In this document: positions 60,744 through 64,000 of the stretch, piece after piece
Layout of the letters: every line of letters begins with the position of its first letter
How positions within the stretch are numbered: the stretch's first letter is position 1
From: Bradyrhizobium forestalis
GTDB lineage: Bacteria; Pseudomonadota; Alphaproteobacteria; Rhizobiales; Xanthobacteraceae
NCBI RefSeq assembly: GCF_002795245.1
Contig: NZ_PGVG01000029.1
Coordinates: forward strand, 29,993-93,992
Length of the DNA stretch: 64,000 bases
Direction: 5' to 3'
The notes under the pieces: generated by a model
What the model was told of the DNA's origin: nothing
Database searches by the model: none
What the model saw: the letters and a program-made list of their open reading frames with translations, nothing else
Translations under genes and position numbers: made by a program

Positions 60744-62594
60744 ATGACCGACAATCGCAATACCATCCTCGCCGTCATTCTGTCCGGCCTGGTGCTGATC
60801 GCCTGGCAGTATTTCTACAACGTGCCGCAGATGGAGAAGCAGCGCGCCCAGCAGCAGGCGCAGACCGAGCTCCAGAAGACCACGCCACAGCCGACCGCCT
60901 CCGCGACGCCCGGTGCCGCGCCGCAGGCGGGCGGCGCGACCCAGCCGGCAACGCCGGGTGCGAGTCAGCAGGCCCAGCCGGTCGTCGCCCGCGACGCCGC
61001 GATCGCAGCCAGCCCGCGCGTGAAGATCGACACGCCGCGCATCGCCGGCAGCATCTCGCTGAAGGGCGGCCGCATCGACGACGTCGCGCTGGTGCAATTC
61101 CGCGAAACGGTCGACCCGAAGTCGCCGCCGATCATTCTCTATTCGCCCTCGGGCACGGCGGAGCCCTATTACGCCGAATTCGGCTGGGTGGCGGCGACGG
61201 GCGTGACGGCGAAGATGCCTGATGCCCAGACCGTCTGGCAGCAGGACGGCAGCGGCAGCCTGACGCCATCAACGCCGGTGATGCTGAAGTGGGACAATGG
61301 CGAAGGCCTCACCTTCCGCCGCACCATTGCGGTCGACGACCATTATCTCTTCACCATCAAGGACAAGGTGAGCAATGTCGGCAACGCGCCTGTCACGCTC
61401 TATCCGTTCGCGCTGATCTCGCGCCACGGCGCGCCGCAAGTGTCGGGCTACTACATCCTGCATGAAGGCCTGATCGGCTATCTCGGCGACCAGGGCTTGC
61501 AGGAATACGCCTACAAGAAGGTCGACGAAGCCAAGCAGGTGAACTTCAAGGCCACCAATGGCTGGCTCGGCATCACCGACAAGTACTGGGCCTCGGCGCT
61601 GCTGCCGGACACCAATGCCCAGCTCCAGGCGCGCTTCTCGTCGAACCCGGTCGGCAACGTCCACACCTACCAGACCGACTATCTGCTCGACCCCGTCACC
61701 GTCGCGATCGGCGGCACTGCGACCGCAAACGCGCGGCTGTTCGCCGGTGCCAAGGAAGCGAGCGTCGTCGGCGTGTTCCCGTTCGCCGGCCTCGGCGGCT
61801 ACAACAAGGAGCTCGGCCTCAACCATTTCGATCTGTTGATCGACTGGGGCTGGTTCTACTTCATCACCAAGCCGATGTTCCTCGGCCTCGACTTCTTCTA
61901 CCGCTTCTTCGGCAATTTCGGCATCTCGATCTTGCTCGTCACCGTGATCGTGAAGCTGTTGTTCTTCCCGCTGGCGAACAAGTCCTACGCCTCGATGGCG
62001 AAGATGAAGTCGATCCAGCCGCAGCTTCAGGCGCTCAAGGAGCGCTATCCCGACGACAAGGTGAAGCAGCAGCAGGAGATGATGGAGATCTACCGCAAGG
62101 AGAAGATCAATCCGGTCGCCGGCTGTCTGCCCGTCTTGATCCAGATCCCGGTGTTCTTCTCGCTCTACAAGGTGCTGTTCGTCACCATCGAGATGCGGCA
62201 CGCGAAGTTCTACGGCTGGATCAAGGATCTCTCGGCGCCGGATCCGACCAACCTGTTCAACCTGTTCGGGCTGATCCCGTTCGATCCGACCACGATTCCC
62301 GTGTTCGGCCACTATCTCGCGCTCGGCATCTGGCCGATCATCATGGGCATCACGATGTGGTTCCAGATGAAGCTGAACCCGACGCCGCCGGATCCGACGC
62401 AGCAGATCATCTTCAACTGGATGCCGCTGATCTTCACCTTCATGCTGGCGGGCTTCCCGGCGGGCCTCGTGATCTACTGGGCCTGGAACAACCTGCTCTC
62501 GGTGGTCCAGCAGAGCTACATCATGCGCCGCAACGGCGTGAAGGTGGAACTGTTCGACAATCTCAAGGCGACGTTCGCAAGGAAGGCGACGTAA
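60744..62594 (+). CDS. yidC: Membrane protein insertase YidC
   Basis: A 616-residue inner-membrane insertase. The first helix is at residues 7-24 (ILAVILSGLVLIAWQYF), then a long periplasmic domain (about 25-370) with a Pro/Thr/Gln-rich linker at its start. The conserved five-helix core lies at about 375-600: FGISILLVTVIVKLLFFPL, the hydrophilic-groove Arg region KLLFFPLANKSYASMAKMKS, and MPLIFTFMLAGFPAGLVIYW. It inserts membrane proteins alone or with SecYEG. The usual small yidD between rnpA and yidC is not present. REP-like DNA follows. Confidence 0.97.
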   Translation: MTDNRNTILAVILSGLVLIAWQYFYNVPQMEKQRAQQQAQTELQKTTPQPTASATPGAAPQAGGATQPATPGASQQAQPVVARDAAIAASPRVKIDTPRIAGSISLKGGRIDDVALVQFRETVDPKSPPIILYSPSGTAEPYYAEFGWVAATGVTAKMPDAQTVWQQDGSGSLTPSTPVMLKWDNGEGLTFRRTIAVDDHYLFTIKDKVSNVGNAPVTLYPFALISRHGAPQVSGYYILHEGLIGYLGDQGLQEYAYKKVDEAKQVNFKATNGWLGITDKYWASALLPDTNAQLQARFSSNPVGNVHTYQTDYLLDPVTVAIGGTATANARLFAGAKEASVVGVFPFAGLGGYNKELGLNHFDLLIDWGWFYFITKPMFLGLDFFYRFFGNFGISILLVTVIVKLLFFPLANKSYASMAKMKSIQPQLQALKERYPDDKVKQQQEMMEIYRKEKINPVAGCLPVLIQIPVFFSLYKVLFVTIEMRHAKFYGWIKDLSAPDPTNLFNLFGLIPFDPTTIPVFGHYLALGIWPIIMGITMWFQMKLNPTPPDPTQQIIFNWMPLIFTFMLAGFPAGLVIYWAWNNLLSVVQQSYIMRRNGVKVELFDNLKATFARKAT

Positions 62595-62606
62595 GTCTCT
62601 CACTCT

Positions 62607-62686
62607 GTCATTCCGGGATGGTGCGAAGCACCAGACCCGGAATCTCGAGCTTCCGGGTTCGACGCTTCGCGTCGCCCCGGAATGAC
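62607..62686. repeat. Interspersed palindromic repeat (GTCATTCC...GGAATGAC family)
   Basis: GTCATTCC (62607-62614) pairs with GGAATGAC (62679-62686), and inner ACCCGGAA pairs with TTCCGGGT. It lies in the short gap between yidC and engB; the element at 58215-58304 is related. Confidence 0.85.
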
Positions 62687-62706
62687 GGTGCAACAAAGAG
62701 CTTCGC

Positions 62707-63360
62707 ATGACTGACAACACCGATGCGAAGCTGATCGAGGCCGGGCGAAAACTGTTCGCCCGCGACTGGCAGTTCATCTGGGCCTCGCCTTCGATCGCAA
62801 CGCTGCCGCCGATGGCGGGGCTGGAGATCGCCTTTGCCGGCCGCTCCAATGTCGGCAAGTCCAGTCTGATCAACGCGCTCACCGGCCGCAACAACCTCGC
62901 GCGCACCTCGCATACGCCGGGCCGCACCCAGGAGCTGATCTTCTTCGAGGTCCCCGGCAAGGGCGACCTGCGCCTCGTCGACATGCCCGGCTACGGCTAC
63001 GCCAAGGCGCCCAAGAGCCAGGTCGCGTCCTGGACCGAGCTGATCCACAAATTCCTGCTGGGGCGCGCCTCGCTGGCGCGCGTCTACGTGCTGATCGACG
63101 CGCGGCACGGCCTCAAGGACGTCGATCTCGAAGTGCTCAAGACGCTCGATCGCTCCGCCGTCAGCTACCAGATCGTGCTGACCAAGGCCGACCAGGTGAA
63201 GGCCGCCGAGCTGCAAGCGCGCATCGCCGAGACCGAGGCTGCCCTCGCCAAGCACCCGGCCGCGTTCCCGACCGTGCTCGCGACCTCGTCGCGCAGCTCG
63301 ACCGGCATGGAGAGCTTGCGCGCCGCGATGGCGAAGCTCTTGGAAGAGCGGGCCTCGTGA
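62707..63360 (+). CDS. engB: Ribosome biogenesis GTP-binding protein EngB
   Basis: A 217-residue GTPase. G1 is GRSNVGKSSLINAL, G3 is DMPGYGYAK, G4 is TKADQV, and the switch region NNLARTSHTPGRTQELIFF is complete. It assists assembly of the 50S subunit. It follows yidC in Alphaproteobacteria, often followed by argB, but here a DUF423 gene overlaps its end. Start at 62707 fits the usual length. Confidence 0.95.
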   Translation: MTDNTDAKLIEAGRKLFARDWQFIWASPSIATLPPMAGLEIAFAGRSNVGKSSLINALTGRNNLARTSHTPGRTQELIFFEVPGKGDLRLVDMPGYGYAKAPKSQVASWTELIHKFLLGRASLARVYVLIDARHGLKDVDLEVLKTLDRSAVSYQIVLTKADQVKAAELQARIAETEAALAKHPAAFPTVLATSSRSSTGMESLRAAMAKLLEERAS

Positions 63361-63725
63361 TGCTTGCGCACCGCCTGTTGCTTGGGCTTGCCGGCTTGAT
63401 GGGCGCCGCCGGCGTCGCTCTGGCCGCCGCCTCCGCCCACGGCACCGATGCCAGCCGGCTGGCCTCGGCGAGCGCCATGCTGCTGTTTCATGCAACGGCC
63501 ATACTTGCGACCGTCGCCTTGCTCGCGCGCGGCCTTCTGCACGGCGGAATTGGACTCGTGGCGGCGTTCGGCTTCGTGATCGGTGCCGCGCTGTTCGCGG
63601 GCGACCTCACCTTGCGGCAATATGCCGGGCACTCGCTGTTTCCCTACGCGGCGCCGACTGGCGGGACGGTGATGATCGCGAGCTGGCTGGCGGTGACGCT
63701 GGCGGCGGGGGTGGCGCGGGGATAG
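63360..63725 (+). CDS. DUF423 family membrane protein
   Basis: A 121-residue protein with four membrane helices, beginning LAHRLLLGLAGLMGAAGVALAAASAHG, then MLLFHATAILATVALLARG, LVAAFGFVIGAALFAGDL, and MIASWLAVTLAAGVA. It overlaps the engB stop by one base (TGATG), so it is translationally coupled. The function of DUF423 (YgdD) proteins is not known. In many relatives argB follows engB; the DUF423 gene occupies this place here. Confidence 0.85.
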   Translation: MLAHRLLLGLAGLMGAAGVALAAASAHGTDASRLASASAMLLFHATAILATVALLARGLLHGGIGLVAAFGFVIGAALFAGDLTLRQYAGHSLFPYAAPTGGTVMIASWLAVTLAAGVARG

Positions 63726-63730
63726 GACTC

Positions 63731-63785
63731 GGGCCCCGGACGCAGCGCAGCGCTTCTTCAGCGGTGCGCTGCAGAGCCGGGGCCC
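63731..63785. repeat. REP-like palindrome next to the IS110 transposase
   Basis: GGGCCCCGG (63731-63739) and CCGGGGCCC (63777-63785) are perfect reverse complements, with inner CGCAGCGCAGCGC and GCGCTGC segments that pair partly. The element ends about 88 bases before the transposase gene and resembles a Bradyrhizobium REP. Confidence 0.75.
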
Positions 63786-64000
63786 ATGGCGGCTCTGTTG
63801 GGGTGGACGGCCCCCGACGGCATCAGTGTGCCAGAATGAGGTCGGTTTAGATCTCAGACGAGGGAGCCGTCCGTGAGCGAGATTATCCGAATTGGAGTGG
63901 ATACGTCCAAGAGTGTTTTCCAGCTGCATGGGGTTGACGCAGCGGAGCAGCCGGTGTTGCGCAAGAAGCTGCGCCGGCGTGACATGCTGGCCTTCTTCGC
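63786..64000 (+). mobile_element. IS110-family insertion sequence, left part
   Basis: The start is inferred from the end of the adjacent palindrome and the presence of the transposase gene. The right end lies beyond the window, so borders and target duplication cannot be confirmed. Confidence 0.6.
63873..64000 (+). CDS. IS110-family transposase, 3' part beyond the window
   Basis: A GTG at 63873 after AGGGAGCC opens a frame that reads SEIIRIGVDTSKSVFQLHG and then VDAAEQPVLRKKLRRRDMLAFF. This is the N-terminal RuvC-like DEDD domain of IS110 transposases, with the first catalytic Asp in GVDTSK. The rest, including the serine-nucleophile domain, is outside. IS110 elements recombine without inverted ends and use a bridge RNA; only the left noncoding end, about 87 bases after the palindrome, is visible here. 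Confidence 0.9.
   Translation, partial: MSEIIRIGVDTSKSVFQLHGVDAAEQPVLRKKLRRRDMLAFF

Noticed and set aside
61269..62984. Minus-strand open frame across yidC and engB
   Set aside because: Antisense to two conserved housekeeping genes; low-complexity composition.

Overview
The window is a GC-rich chromosomal segment of a Rhizobiales bacterium, most likely Bradyrhizobium or a close relative. The evidence is the rpmH-rnpA-yidC-engB order, the FCD, MarR, IclR and LysR regulators paired with catabolic genes, a Bug-type solute receptor, a phasin, a FixK-like CRP/FNR regulator, and several interspersed palindromic repeats of a kind common in Bradyrhizobium intergenic DNA. Genus assignment is by recognition, not by a search.

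Layout. 1-7.3 kb: 3' -truncated chemotaxis receptor, a MarR/enoyl-CoA hydratase pair, a secreted tannase-family esterase, serA and a three-domain rhodanese. 7.4-10.9 kb: iron-uptake pair (PepSY membrane protein and TonB-dependent siderophore receptor) with an Irr-like box upstream. 11.1-14.3 kb: a divergent DapA-like aldolase and FAD-linked 2-hydroxyacid dehydrogenase/GntR unit around a perfect inverted repeat. 14.6-16.7 kb: YgiQ-type radical SAM protein. 16.7-25.7 kb: loosely packed accessory DNA with small hypothetical genes, a phasin, a nitroreductase, a quinone-oxidoreductase/MocR pair and a relic of an Rrf2 gene. 25.7-34.2 kb: CRP/FNR regulator, Rrf2-methyltransferase unit, adenylate cyclase with TolB-like and TPR parts, LLM oxidoreductase, lipoprotein, VOC protein and a Tat-exported aminotransferase-fold protein. 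34.5-38.2 kb: diguanylate cyclase and a Wzz-type polysaccharide co-polymerase fused to a degenerate kinase domain. 38.3-43.2 kb: LysR/MFS, a zinc-type dehydrogenase, a methyltransferase and a PhyH dioxygenase. 43.3-56.7 kb: a region rich in toxin-antitoxin modules: an orphan parD with a parE stub, an IclR-controlled CoA-ligase/hydratase/Bug operon, a membrane-anchored CobT-like VWA protein, an intact parDE, a YadA-like adhesin and higBA. Copies of a short hairpin repeat are scattered through it. 56.5-58.1 kb: a degenerate and an intact tRNA-Arg(ACG) flank queD and two small genes. 58.3-63.7 kb: a sensor histidine kinase and the housekeeping rpmH-rnpA-yidC-engB block. The window ends in the 5' part of an IS110-family transposase lying next to a palindromic repeat.

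The most interesting items are: two parD copies with identical operator arms, one of which has lost its toxin; an apparently unnamed hairpin repeat in five intergenic places between 48.7 and 56.7 kb; a CobT-type VWA domain tethered to the membrane away from cobaltochelatase genes; a tannase homologue missing both clamp cysteines; and a duplicated, decayed tRNA-Arg. No CRISPR array, prophage or rRNA operon is visible.
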